Assembly (NCBI GenBank): GCA_023264075.1
Contig: JALQTG010000133.1
Coordinates: 1 to 5,916 of the forward strand
Length of the DNA stretch: 5,916 nucleotides
Direction of reading: 5' to 3'
Origin: Crocinitomicaceae bacterium
GTDB taxonomy: Bacteria; Bacteroidota; Bacteroidia; Flavobacteriales_D; Crocinitomicaceae
Shown here: positions 1 through 5,916 of the stretch, piece after piece
Position numbering within the stretch: the stretch's first letter is position 1
Layout of the letters: each line of letters starts with the position of its first letter
Made by a program: the position numbers and the translations under genes
Notes under the pieces: generated by a model
Database searches by the model: none
Told to the model about the DNA's origin: nothing
The model's input: the letters and a program-made list of their open reading frames with translations, nothing else

Positions 1-294
1 GAAACGATACAAAAGGCCTCTATTGATCTAGATGATATTGATTTTGAATCCTTTTCTTGCGAGCCAGTATCACTTTCAGAACGTGAATTGGAAATCATCA
101 CGCTTATTGCTGAAGGACATACGAATGGTCAGATTGCGGACATGTTGCACCTGAGTACCCATACTATTACGACGCATCGCAAAAATATCATGTCAAAGCT
201 TGGTGTGAAAAACACGGCGGCAATTGTAATGTATGCAGTTAAAACGAATCTTGTAAGTCCCAACAAATTTTTGTTTGCCGGAGAAGGGAATTGA
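1..294 (+). CDS. LuxR/NarL-family response regulator, C-terminal DNA-binding part (5' partial)
   Basis: The frame is open from the first base and ends at TGA 292-294, giving the last 97 residues of a protein that starts upstream of the window. Residues 25-85 form a complete LuxR-type helix-turn-helix: the opening LSERELEII, the scaffold helix with GHTNGQIADML, and the recognition helix around STHTITTHRKNI (52-63), followed by KLGVKNTAAIVMYA. This domain binds DNA as a dimer and is usually joined to an N-terminal phosphoacceptor receiver domain in two-component regulators. The acidic stretch before it (about residues 8-18, rich in D and E) looks like the interdomain linker. The receiver domain is not visible, so a response regulator is an inference; another LuxR-type architecture is possible. 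A TTG at 88 could be read as a start but lies inside the conserved domain, so it is not the real start. The gene converges on the dehydrogenase gene across a 104-base gap. Confidence 0.93.
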   Translation, partial: ETIQKASIDLDDIDFESFSCEPVSLSERELEIITLIAEGHTNGQIADMLHLSTHTITTHRKNIMSKLGVKNTAAIVMYAVKTNLVSPNKFLFAGEGN

Positions 295-348
295 TTATTT
301 TCTGGCTTCTCATTTTAGCATTAATTCTTTGAATAAAATTTTGGGCAT

Positions 349-379
349 AAAAAAAGCGGTCATTTGGAAATGACCGCTT
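349..379 (-). terminator. Strong rho-independent terminator of the dehydrogenase gene
   Basis: A perfect 11-bp stem (354-364 with 369-379, core AAGCGGTCATT) closes a 4-base loop. Read on the minus strand, the stem runs directly into seven T residues (355-349), the first of which overlap the stem base. It starts 20 bases past the stop codon of the minus-strand dehydrogenase gene. On the plus strand the stem is followed by A residues, so it would not serve as a classic terminator for the LuxR-type gene, although the hairpin could still protect that transcript's 3' end. Confidence 0.87.
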
Positions 380-398
380 AAAAAAACTATAATATGTT

Positions 399-1295
399 TT
401 ATTTCTTCGCGAAATTACTAGAAACAATAAGGTCCTTCGTGCCATGTGACCAGTTATAAAAGCCTTCACCAGATTTAACACCTTTTTTTCCAGCCATTAC
501 CATATTTACTAATAAAGGACACGGCGCATACTTAGGATTACCAAACCCTTCATAAAGTACTTCCATGATGGCAAGACATACATCTAATCCAATGAAGTCA
601 GCCAGTTGTAAAGGTCCCATCGGATGAGCCATTCCAAGTTTCATTACCGTATCGATTTCTTCTACCCCCGCCACACCTTCATGTAAGGTGATAATAGCCT
701 CGTTAATCATAGGCATTAAGATTCTGTTCGCCACGAATCCAGGATAATCGTTCACTTCTACTGGAACTTTCTTAAGCGAATTTGAAGTCGACATAATCAA
801 TTGAGTCACTTCAGCTGATGTTGAATAACCGCGAATAATTTCGACCAACTTCATTACAGGAACAGGATTCATAAAGTGCATCCCAATAACTTTATCTGGG
901 CGATTCGTTACTGCAGCAATTTTCGTAATTGAAATGGAAGAAGTGTTCGTTGCAAGAATAACATCATCTGGAGTGATTTCAGACAATTGGCGAAAGATTT
1001 TCAGTTTAAGATCCACATTTTCCGTAGCAGCTTCTACAACAAGTTGAACACCTTTTACTCCTTCTTCTGTAGAAGTGAAAGTTTTTAATCGTCCTAAAGT
1101 ATCTGCTTTTTCATTTTCAGATATTTTTTCCTTACTGACCATACGGTCTAAATTCTTTTCAATCGTGGTCAGTGCTCGCGATAAAGATTCTTCTGATAAG
1201 TCGATTAATGATACATTATATCCAAATTGAGCAAATACGTGAGCAATTCCATTTCCCATCGTACCTGCGCCTATAACTGCTACATTTTTAATCAT
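399..1295 (-). CDS. hbd: 3-hydroxybutyryl-CoA dehydrogenase (NAD-dependent 3-hydroxyacyl-CoA dehydrogenase)
   Basis: This cytoplasmic enzyme oxidises (S)-3-hydroxybutanoyl-CoA to acetoacetyl-CoA with NAD(P), reversibly, in short-chain fatty acid or butanoate metabolism. The 298 residues match the usual length of the single-function family (about 280-300). An N-terminal Rossmann fold carries GAGTMG at 9-14, and Asp32 at the end of the second strand suggests NAD rather than NADP. The active-site set is complete: Ser119 in NTSS, His140 in GMHFMNPVP, Glu152 (His/Glu dyad) and Asn190 in FVANR. The C-terminal dimerisation domain includes GMAHPMGPLQLADFIGLDV (221-239) and the family-typical SGEGFYNW near 275-282. 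ATG at 1295 is chosen because it begins directly at the first Rossmann strand (MIKNVAVIGAG). No thiolase, crotonase or acyl-CoA dehydrogenase gene lies next to it, so the physiological pathway is not fixed by context; a PaaH-like role in phenylacetate or general beta-oxidation is an alternative. It is probably transcribed alone from a promoter just upstream and ends at the terminator at 349-379. Confidence 0.95.
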   Translation of the reverse strand: MIKNVAVIGAGTMGNGIAHVFAQFGYNVSLIDLSEESLSRALTTIEKNLDRMVSKEKISENEKADTLGRLKTFTSTEEGVKGVQLVVEAATENVDLKLKIFRQLSEITPDDVILATNTSSISITKIAAVTNRPDKVIGMHFMNPVPVMKLVEIIRGYSTSAEVTQLIMSTSNSLKKVPVEVNDYPGFVANRILMPMINEAIITLHEGVAGVEEIDTVMKLGMAHPMGPLQLADFIGLDVCLAIMEVLYEGFGNPKYAPCPLLVNMVMAGKKGVKSGEGFYNWSHGTKDLIVSSNFAKK

Positions 1296-1312
1296 ATGAT
1301 CTGTTTTTATTT

Positions 1313-1343
1313 CAAAAATAATGCTTTCACTAGAATATGGCCA
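1313..1343 (-). promoter_or_regulatory. Candidate Bacteroidetes-type promoter for the dehydrogenase gene
   Basis: On the minus strand TATTTTTG (1320-1313) matches the Bacteroidetes -7 consensus TAnnTTTG exactly. Twenty bases upstream is TGG (1343-1341), one base off the -33 TTG element. Transcription would start near 1307, leaving only about 12 bases of leader before the ATG at 1295. The -7 match is seen directly; use as a promoter is inferred, and the -33 half is weak. Confidence 0.45.
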
Positions 1344-1394
1344 CTGAATTTGAGAAATTCGCTATTTGGTATAACAAATGAGACCAAAAATCGT

Positions 1395-2255
1395 TTATCC
1401 TTCATCTTGAATCCATCCATATACCGGCTTGTATACGAAATTCGCGGGATTAATTACAATTGCGGGTTCTATAACGATGTTAGAGTACATGAGTACGAAT
1501 GACCAACCATCTTTTGAATATAAGCGTTTGAAAAGTGCTCCCTCAGAATAATGAACAATAATGTTTGTTTCCGAATAATTAGTAAAAGCATCCTCGGTAA
1601 TTTCTGATGGACTCCATCTTAATGCTGTCATTTCTACTAGCTTTTCATAGGAGCTCGTATGATTAACTTCATCAGGGAAGAAAGGTCCTATCATATCGCC
1701 AGTATCTCTTCCTACAAAGAAACGAGAAGTCGTATGGATTTTACCATTTAAAAGACGTACAGTAAAAATATTATGACTTGCACTGTTACAACACGGGTAG
1801 CGGTGATGATAGAGGATGATTTTTCCTGTGTTGGGATGGATCTTGTAGGCCAGTAGTCGTCCCACTTCTGAATATATTTTCTCCCAAGAATCGTCCGTTT
1901 TTTTATATATTTCTACATATTCTTTTTCATCAAGTACGGTGTTTTTTCCGCGCATGATAAGTTCGAAAGTACCGTCGTTATTTAGGTCTACTTTGCTCCA
2001 CCGTGGTTCGAATACGGACCAATAAGTCTCAAAATTTGAGTTTGGATGTACTTCTAAGGTATAATCGTGATATAAAATCTGTTGATCGAAGATCTCTTTC
2101 ACACTTGATTTGGTCTCTGTTTGCAACAGCACACTATCAAGTTTTGTAGCCCCCCCGTTTACGAATACATGTACAGGAATATCAACGAGTGTTATGCTTT
2201 CAGACCAAGCTAAAGAAAAGTTGAAAAGAAAGGAAAGTAACAATAGTGTCCTCAT
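1395..2255 (-). CDS. Secreted or periplasmic protein of unknown function
   Basis: I do not recognise the family of this 286-residue protein. Residues 1-16 or 1-18 form a typical Sec signal peptide (MRT, then a Leu/Phe-rich core, then SLAWS), with no lipobox cysteine, so the product is probably exported and soluble. No further membrane segment is visible. Residues 86-101 (SKVDLNNDGTFELIMR) contain a DLNNDG turn like the Ca-binding or FG-GAP-like loops common in exported Bacteroidota proteins, here as a single copy. The middle has an unusual adjacent cysteine pair in YPCCNSASHN (153-162). The last 60 residues (GWSFV at 250-254, KPVYGWI at 276-282) are loosely reminiscent of a bacterial SH3 fold. 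The start at 2255 is supported by the signal peptide. A seven-G tract occupies codons 34-36. The gene lies 71 bases downstream of clpC in the same direction but behind a probable terminator, and I see no clear promoter of its own; low-level readthrough from clpC is possible. It is a plausible real gene because of its length, its intact export signal and its coherent composition. Confidence 0.85.
   Translation of the reverse strand: MRTLLLLSFLFNFSLAWSESITLVDIPVHVFVNGGATKLDSVLLQTETKSSVKEIFDQQILYHDYTLEVHPNSNFETYWSVFEPRWSKVDLNNDGTFELIMRGKNTVLDEKEYVEIYKKTDDSWEKIYSEVGRLLAYKIHPNTGKIILYHHRYPCCNSASHNIFTVRLLNGKIHTTSRFFVGRDTGDMIGPFFPDEVNHTSSYEKLVEMTALRWSPSEITEDAFTNYSETNIIVHYSEGALFKRLYSKDGWSFVLMYSNIVIEPAIVINPANFVYKPVYGWIQDEG
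2150..2156 (-). repeat. Homopolymeric G7 tract inside the secreted-protein gene
   Basis: Seven consecutive C on the plus strand (G on the coding strand) span codons 34-36 (Gly-Gly-Ala) of the secreted protein, shortly after the signal peptide. Such a run stands out in this AT-rich sequence. A one-base slip would shift the frame for almost the whole mature protein. Whether it varies in nature cannot be seen here. Confidence 0.6.
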
Positions 2256-2276
2256 TATTTGAAATTATATAGAAAT

Positions 2277-2307
2277 AAAAAGGGGGGAGCCATGAATGAT
2301 TCTCCCC
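2277..2307 (-). terminator. Probable rho-independent terminator of clpC
   Basis: GGGGAG (2284-2289) pairs with CTCCCC (2302-2307) around a 12-base loop. On the minus strand the stem is followed by two unpaired C and then five T (2281-2277). It starts 19 bases past the clpC stop. The stem is only 6 bp, though all but one pair are GC, and the CC before the T run makes it weaker than the one at 349-379, so partial readthrough into the secreted-protein gene is plausible. Confidence 0.6.
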
Positions 2308-2326
2308 AATGTTATCACCTGACAAT

Positions 2327-4852
2327 TTACTTTTTGTCGGCTTTTGGTTTATTCTTTTTAATGACCGTATCTAAACCGTCTTTTTCTTTGTTCAGTTTTA
2401 ATTCAATGCTATCTCCTTCTTCAATGGTTGCATTGATGATTTGTTCCGCTAATGGGTCTTCAACGTACTTTTGAATCGCTCTTTTCAATGGGCGCGCGCC
2501 AAATTTCTCGTCGTAACCTTTCTCCACAATAAAGTCTTTCGCTTCTTTATTCATTGTGATGTTGTACCCCAAGTCATTTATACGCTTGTAAAGATGATCT
2601 AATTCTAAGTCGATAATCACATGAATGCTTTCACGCGATAAAGGTTTAAAGAGAATCATATCGTCGATACGGTTCAAGAATTCTGGAGAGAATGCCTTGC
2701 GTAATGCATTTTGAATTACTGTTTTTTGATCGTCTTCAGATGCAGCAGCACGAGCAGCTGTTCCAAAACCAACACCGGTCCCGAAATCTTGAAGTTGCCG
2801 AGCACCAATGTTCGACGTCATAATCAAGATACAGTTTTTGAAATCAATTTTTCTTCCTAAACCATCCGTCATATGACCGTCATCTAGGGCTTGTAATAAT
2901 AGATTGAAGACATCTGGGTGTGCTTTCTCAATTTCGTCCAACAAAATAATAGAGTAGGGCTTTCTTCTTACTTTTTCCGTGAGCTGTCCACCTTCTTCAT
3001 ATCCAACGTATCCCGGAGGGGCACCAACTAATCTAGAAATTGAGAACTTTTCCATGTACTCCGACATGTCTATTCGAATCAATGAATCTTCAGAGTCGAA
3101 CATGTAGCGTGCAAGCACTTTGGCGAGTTGAGTCTTACCTACACCTGTTGGCCCCAAGAAAAAGAAAGAACCAATGGGTTTATTAGGGTCCTTCAATCCT
3201 GCTCTGTTTCGCTGAATTGCCTTGACAACTTTCATTACAGCATCATCCTGACCGATTACCTTGCCTTTTATTTCTTCGGCCATCTTAGCCAGTTTCCCGC
3301 TTTCTTTTTCCGCTACACGATTAACAGGTATTCCTGTCATCATTGAAACTACTTCGGCTACGTGTTCCTCTGTTACAGTCACGCGATGGTTTTTCGTATC
3401 TTCCTCCCATTTCGCTTTTGCCGTTTCGAGTTCTTCTTGAAGTTTCCGTTCGGCATCTCTTAATTCAGCTGCCTTTTCGTATTGCTGCGATTTAATAACG
3501 TTGTTTTTATCGTCTTTAACAGTTTCTATTTTTGCCTCAATTTCTAGAATTTCTTTAGGTACATTGATGTTTGTAAGGTGCACACGTGAACCAACCTCGT
3601 CTAATGCGTCAATCGCTTTATCCGGTAAGTGGCGATCGGAAATATACCGTTCTGTGAGTGATACGCAAGCAGTGATAGCCTCAGGAGTATATGTGACACT
3701 ATGGTGTTCCTCGTATCTTTCTTTAATGTTATTAAGAATTTGAACTGTTTCGGCATGTGATGTTGGTTCAACAAGTACTTTCTGGAAGCGACGCTCTAAA
3801 GCACCATCTTTTTCAATGTATTGGCGGTACTCATCTAAAGTTGTTGCTCCAATCGCTTGAAGTTCTCCACGAGCTAAAGCCGGTTTAAACATATTTGAAG
3901 CATCTAGTGATCCACTCGCCCCGCCTGCACCAATTATGGTATGAATTTCATCGATGAATAAAATGATATCTGGATTCTTCTCTATTTCTGCCATCACAGC
4001 TTTCATTCGCTCTTCAAATTGACCACGGTACTTTGTACCTGCTACCAAAGATGCTAAGTCCAAAGAAACGATGCGTTTATTGAAAAGAACTCGGGAAACT
4101 TTTCGTTCGACAATACGAATGGCAAGTCCCTCCGCTATTGCACTTTTTCCAACACCTGGTTCACCAATTAATATTGGATTATTCTTTTTTCTTCGCGAAA
4201 GAATCTGACTAACGCGCTCGATTTCTTTTTCTCGCCCAACAATTGGATCGAGTTTACCGGCTTCAGCCATTTTTGTTAAGTCTCTACCGAAATTGTCGAG
4301 TACAGGCGTTTTTGATTTAGGGTCAGTGCTTTTACGTTGACCGCTTCCTCCAGCGAATCCACCTTCTCCTCCCTCATCTTCTGAGCCCGGGAATTCGGCT
4401 TTAGGATTATTTTGTTCTTCCAACATAGCTTCTATTTCGTCTTTGATGTTTTCGTAAATGATACCGTATTTATTTAGGGTACGGCAGGCTACATTGTTCT
4501 CATCTTTTAAGATTGATAAGAGTAGGTGCTCCGTGCCGATAAGCGGACTTTTGAAGAGTTTTGCTTCTAGGTAAGTTATTTTAAGGACTTTTTCTGCTTG
4601 CTTAACTAAAGGAATGTTTGTAAGGTTTGCATTCATTTTTGAAGAACGCGACAAATAACTTTCTAATTGTTGGCGTATCTGTAAAAGGTCTATGTTAAAT
4701 TCCTTTAATACTTGAATGGCCGAGCCTTCTCCTTCCCGAATTAGCCCAAGTAGGAGGTGTTCTACTCCGATATAGTCATTGCCCAAACGCAGGGCTTCCT
4801 CTCTACTGAAGTTAATCACATCCTTAACACGTGGTGAAAATTTTGCCTCCAT
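2327..4852 (-). CDS. clpC: ATP-dependent Clp protease ATP-binding subunit ClpC (Hsp100 AAA+ unfoldase)
   Basis: ClpC is a cytoplasmic hexameric unfoldase that threads damaged or tagged proteins into the ClpP peptidase. The 841 residues show the full class I Hsp100 layout. The N-domain is a double Clp-N repeat (about 5-67 and 80-143), each with the (I/V)G(V/T)EHLLL helix. A Gly/Glu-rich linker follows (about 155-172). AAA+ module 1 has Walker A GEPGVGKS (230-237), pore loop KYRG (274-277), Walker B ILFIDE (297-302) and arginine finger region LERRF (352-356). The short middle domain contains a UVR-like coiled segment (about 456-476), which separates ClpC from ClpB, whose middle domain is much longer. 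AAA+ module 2 has Walker A GPTGVGKT (567-574), pore loop GYVGYEEGG (614-622), Walker B IILLDE (635-640), LNRID (726-730) and sensor 2 GARPLKR (785-791). VGF at 694-696 fits the ClpP-docking loop, so it should work with ClpP. ATG 4852 gives the family-typical start FSPRVKDVI. The tail is Lys-rich. No CIRCE or CtsR-type operator was seen upstream. It is divergent from gyrA, with a 227-base gap. Confidence 0.97.
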   Translation of the reverse strand: MEAKFSPRVKDVINFSREEALRLGNDYIGVEHLLLGLIREGEGSAIQVLKEFNIDLLQIRQQLESYLSRSSKMNANLTNIPLVKQAEKVLKITYLEAKLFKSPLIGTEHLLLSILKDENNVACRTLNKYGIIYENIKDEIEAMLEEQNNPKAEFPGSEDEGGEGGFAGGSGQRKSTDPKSKTPVLDNFGRDLTKMAEAGKLDPIVGREKEIERVSQILSRRKKNNPILIGEPGVGKSAIAEGLAIRIVERKVSRVLFNKRIVSLDLASLVAGTKYRGQFEERMKAVMAEIEKNPDIILFIDEIHTIIGAGGASGSLDASNMFKPALARGELQAIGATTLDEYRQYIEKDGALERRFQKVLVEPTSHAETVQILNNIKERYEEHHSVTYTPEAITACVSLTERYISDRHLPDKAIDALDEVGSRVHLTNINVPKEILEIEAKIETVKDDKNNVIKSQQYEKAAELRDAERKLQEELETAKAKWEEDTKNHRVTVTEEHVAEVVSMMTGIPVNRVAEKESGKLAKMAEEIKGKVIGQDDAVMKVVKAIQRNRAGLKDPNKPIGSFFFLGPTGVGKTQLAKVLARYMFDSEDSLIRIDMSEYMEKFSISRLVGAPPGYVGYEEGGQLTEKVRRKPYSIILLDEIEKAHPDVFNLLLQALDDGHMTDGLGRKIDFKNCILIMTSNIGARQLQDFGTGVGFGTAARAAASEDDQKTVIQNALRKAFSPEFLNRIDDMILFKPLSRESIHVIIDLELDHLYKRINDLGYNITMNKEAKDFIVEKGYDEKFGARPLKRAIQKYVEDPLAEQIINATIEEGDSIELKLNKEKDGLDTVIKKNKPKADKK

Positions 4853-4909
4853 ATGATTGAATAATTTATTGCGTTGAATTAAAAGTATACTCTAATCCAC
4901 ACGACCTCT

Positions 4910-4944
4910 CAAATATAGAACCATTTATTCATTAATGTGACAAA
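4910..4944 (-). promoter_or_regulatory. Candidate Bacteroidetes-type promoter for clpC
   Basis: On the minus strand TATATTTG (4917-4910) matches the -7 consensus TAnnTTTG exactly, and TTTG (4944-4941) lies 23 bases upstream as a -33 element, at the upper end of the spacing reported for Flavobacterium promoters (TTG, 17-23 bases, TAnnTTTG). Transcription would start near 4905 and give a leader of about 50 bases. Both boxes are seen in the sequence; promoter activity is inferred. The -33 element lies within the TGTGA/TCACA repeat cluster, so a protein bound there could control clpC. Confidence 0.6.
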
Positions 4945-4964
4945 GTTGTTCACAATTTTTCACA
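4936..4964. repeat. TGTGA/TCACA inverted and tandem repeat cluster between clpC and gyrA
   Basis: Three related 9-mers are packed in 29 bases: TGTGACAAA (4936-4944, inverted), TTGTTCACA (4946-4954) and TTTTTCACA (4956-4964). The first two form a 19-base imperfect palindrome, TGTGA-N9-TCACA, with 7 of 9 half-site positions paired. The second and third are tandem copies exactly 10 bases apart, about one helical turn. The third fits the loose DnaA-box consensus TTWTNCACA fully; the other two differ by one base. The elements are seen directly; whether they bind DnaA, a CRP/FNR-like regulator or nothing is unknown. The remainder of the 227-base gap is AT-rich with no gene. Confidence 0.45.
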
Positions 4965-5016
4965 GAATTTTGTTAGTAAAATGGGCTTTTTATGAGTTTT
5001 CTGTATGGTTTTAATG

Positions 5017-5024
5017 TATATTTT
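5017..5024 (+). promoter_or_regulatory. Weak -7-like element upstream of gyrA
   Basis: TATATTTT matches seven of eight positions of TAnnTTTG counting the two free ones, missing the final G. No TTG lies at the expected 17-23 bases upstream. It is the best -7 candidate I see for gyrA, 55 bases before the start codon, but in AT-rich DNA such a partial match can occur by chance. Confidence 0.22.
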
Positions 5025-5079
5025 CGGAGCTTTCAATAGTTACGCAAAATTCTTTACGAGATATTAATTAAATGACAAG

Positions 5080-5916
5080 ATGGCAGAAGGAGAAAGAATA
5101 ATACAGATCAACATCGAAGATGAAATGAAGTCAGCCTACATTGATTATTCAATGTCGGTAATTGTTTCCCGTGCGCTTCCAGACGTGCGTGATGGTTTTA
5201 AGCCAGTTCACCGCCGCGTTCTTTACGGAATGCAAGATTTAGGAATCGTTTCAAACAGACCACACAAGAAATCTGCAAGAATTGTAGGGGAAGTATTGGG
5301 TAAATATCACCCGCACGGAGATAGTTCTGTTTATGATACCATGGTACGTATGGCCCAAGAATGGTCGTTGCGTTATCCCTTAGTGGATGGTCAAGGTAAC
5401 TTTGGTTCTGTAGATGGCGATAGTCCGGCGGCTATGCGTTATACAGAAGCAAGAATGAAGAAAATATCGGAAGATATGTTGGCTGATATCGAAAAAGAAA
5501 CAGTTGATTTTCAATTGAACTTTGACGATACTTTGCAAGAACCAACAGTAATGCCAACTCGTATTCCTAATTTATTAATTAATGGAGCTTCTGGTATTGC
5601 AGTAGGTATGGCTACCAATATGGCGCCTCATAACTTAACAGAAGTTATTGATGGAACCTTAGCTTACATTGATAATAATGATATCGAAATTGATGAATTA
5701 ATTACGCATGTAAAAGCTCCAGATTTCCCAACAGGTGGTATTATTTATGGTTATGAAGGAGTAAGAGAGTCTTTTAAAACCGGTAGAGGTCGAATTGTAA
5801 TTCGTGCTAAAGTAGGTTTTGAAGAAGTAAATGGTAGAGAAGCTATCATTGTTACTGAAATCCCTTACCATGTGAATAAAGCCGAAATGATCAAAAAAAC
5901 GGCTGATTTAGTAAAC
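5080..5916 (+). CDS. gyrA: DNA gyrase subunit A, N-terminal part (3' partial)
   Basis: GyrA is the DNA-cleaving subunit of the A2B2 type II topoisomerase that introduces negative supercoils using ATP hydrolysed by GyrB. The window holds 279 codons, about a third of the protein (usual length about 820-880), and the frame is still open at the last base. Visible parts are the start of the breakage-reunion domain (YSMSVIVSRALPDVRDGFKPV, residues 23-43), the winged-helix region with KYHPHGDSSVYDT (75-87), the active-site Arg120-Tyr121 in AAMRYTEARM, and the DNA-intercalating isoleucine Ile173 in SGIAVGMATN. In the quinolone-determining region, Ser82 and Asp86 align with E. coli Ser83 and Asp87, the sensitive-type residues. 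ParC is the main alternative, but the GyrA-like QRDR and the overall sequence favour gyrase. The C-terminal DNA-wrapping domain with the GyrA box is outside the window, so the distinction is not absolute. ATG 5080 is chosen because it gives the family-typical MAEGERI start. There is no Shine-Dalgarno sequence; an A/T-rich leader precedes it, usual in Bacteroidota. Confidence 0.97.
   Translation, partial: MAEGERIIQINIEDEMKSAYIDYSMSVIVSRALPDVRDGFKPVHRRVLYGMQDLGIVSNRPHKKSARIVGEVLGKYHPHGDSSVYDTMVRMAQEWSLRYPLVDGQGNFGSVDGDSPAAMRYTEARMKKISEDMLADIEKETVDFQLNFDDTLQEPTVMPTRIPNLLINGASGIAVGMATNMAPHNLTEVIDGTLAYIDNNDIEIDELITHVKAPDFPTGGIIYGYEGVRESFKTGRGRIVIRAKVGFEEVNGREAIIVTEIPYHVNKAEMIKKTADLVN

Noticed and set aside
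239..481. An 80-residue minus-strand reading frame
   Set aside because: It overlaps the end of the dehydrogenase gene in another frame, runs through the terminator hairpin and into the LuxR-type gene; its product has no recognisable features.
1227..1502. A 91-residue plus-strand reading frame across the gap between the dehydrogenase and secreted-protein genes
   Set aside because: Both ends lie antisense to well-supported genes and the translation has no domain-like pattern.
2259..2474. A 71-residue plus-strand frame with a hydrophobic stretch that could pass for a small membrane protein
   Set aside because: It begins at TTG, passes through the clpC terminator and is mostly antisense to the clpC 3' end; the hydrophobicity follows from the complement of Lys/Glu/Asp-rich coding sequence.
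3128..3743. Two plus-strand frames of 72 and 80 residues inside clpC
   Set aside because: They are antisense to conserved ClpC coding sequence and show no independent coding signature.
4936..4954. A classical CRP operator
   Set aside because: The half-sites TGTGA and TCACA are present, but the spacer is 9 bases rather than the 6 of the CRP consensus, so it is reported only as an unassigned palindrome.
4853..5079. CIRCE or CtsR operator, or a replication origin, in the clpC-gyrA gap
   Set aside because: No TTAGCACTC/GAGTGCTAA pair and no CtsR heptad repeat was found. Only one full DnaA-box match is present, with no AT-rich 13-mers array or dnaA gene nearby, so an origin call is not supported.
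1..5916. A defence, mobile-element, CRISPR or biosynthetic system
   Set aside because: All long reading frames are accounted for by housekeeping or metabolic genes and one unknown secreted protein; no transposase, integrase, terminal inverted repeats, spacer-repeat array or toxin-antitoxin-like pair was seen.

Overview
The window looks like an ordinary chromosomal segment from a member of the Bacteroidota, most likely Flavobacteriales. The grounds are AT-rich DNA, start codons without a clear Shine-Dalgarno sequence, two upstream elements matching the Bacteroidetes TAnnTTTG (-7) promoter box, the style of the ClpC and GyrA proteins, and a secreted protein with a DLNNDG motif of a kind common in this phylum. 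The order and genus are inferred from memory of these families, not from a database search.

Layout from left to right: (1) positions 1-294, the 3' end of a plus-strand LuxR/NarL-type regulator, whose start lies outside the window. (2) A strong intrinsic terminator at 349-379, read on the minus strand, in the gap between convergent genes. (3) Three minus-strand genes: a 3-hydroxybutyryl-CoA dehydrogenase (399-1295), a secreted protein of unknown function (1395-2255), and clpC, the Hsp100 AAA+ unfoldase (2327-4852). A weaker terminator lies between clpC and the secreted-protein gene. (4) A 227-base divergent intergenic region with a good clpC promoter candidate and a cluster of TCACA/TGTGA repeats. 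(5) The first 279 codons of gyrA on the plus strand, cut off by the window end.

The genes do not form an obvious single pathway. ClpC (protein quality control) and GyrA (DNA supercoiling) are housekeeping genes transcribed away from each other. The dehydrogenase acts in short-chain acyl-CoA metabolism and appears to be an independent unit with its own promoter candidate and terminator. I saw no tRNA, rRNA, CRISPR array, insertion sequence or phage-type gene. I did not find evidence for a new multi-gene system. The points most worth checking are the repeat cluster in the clpC-gyrA gap and the unrecognised secreted protein with its seven-G tract.
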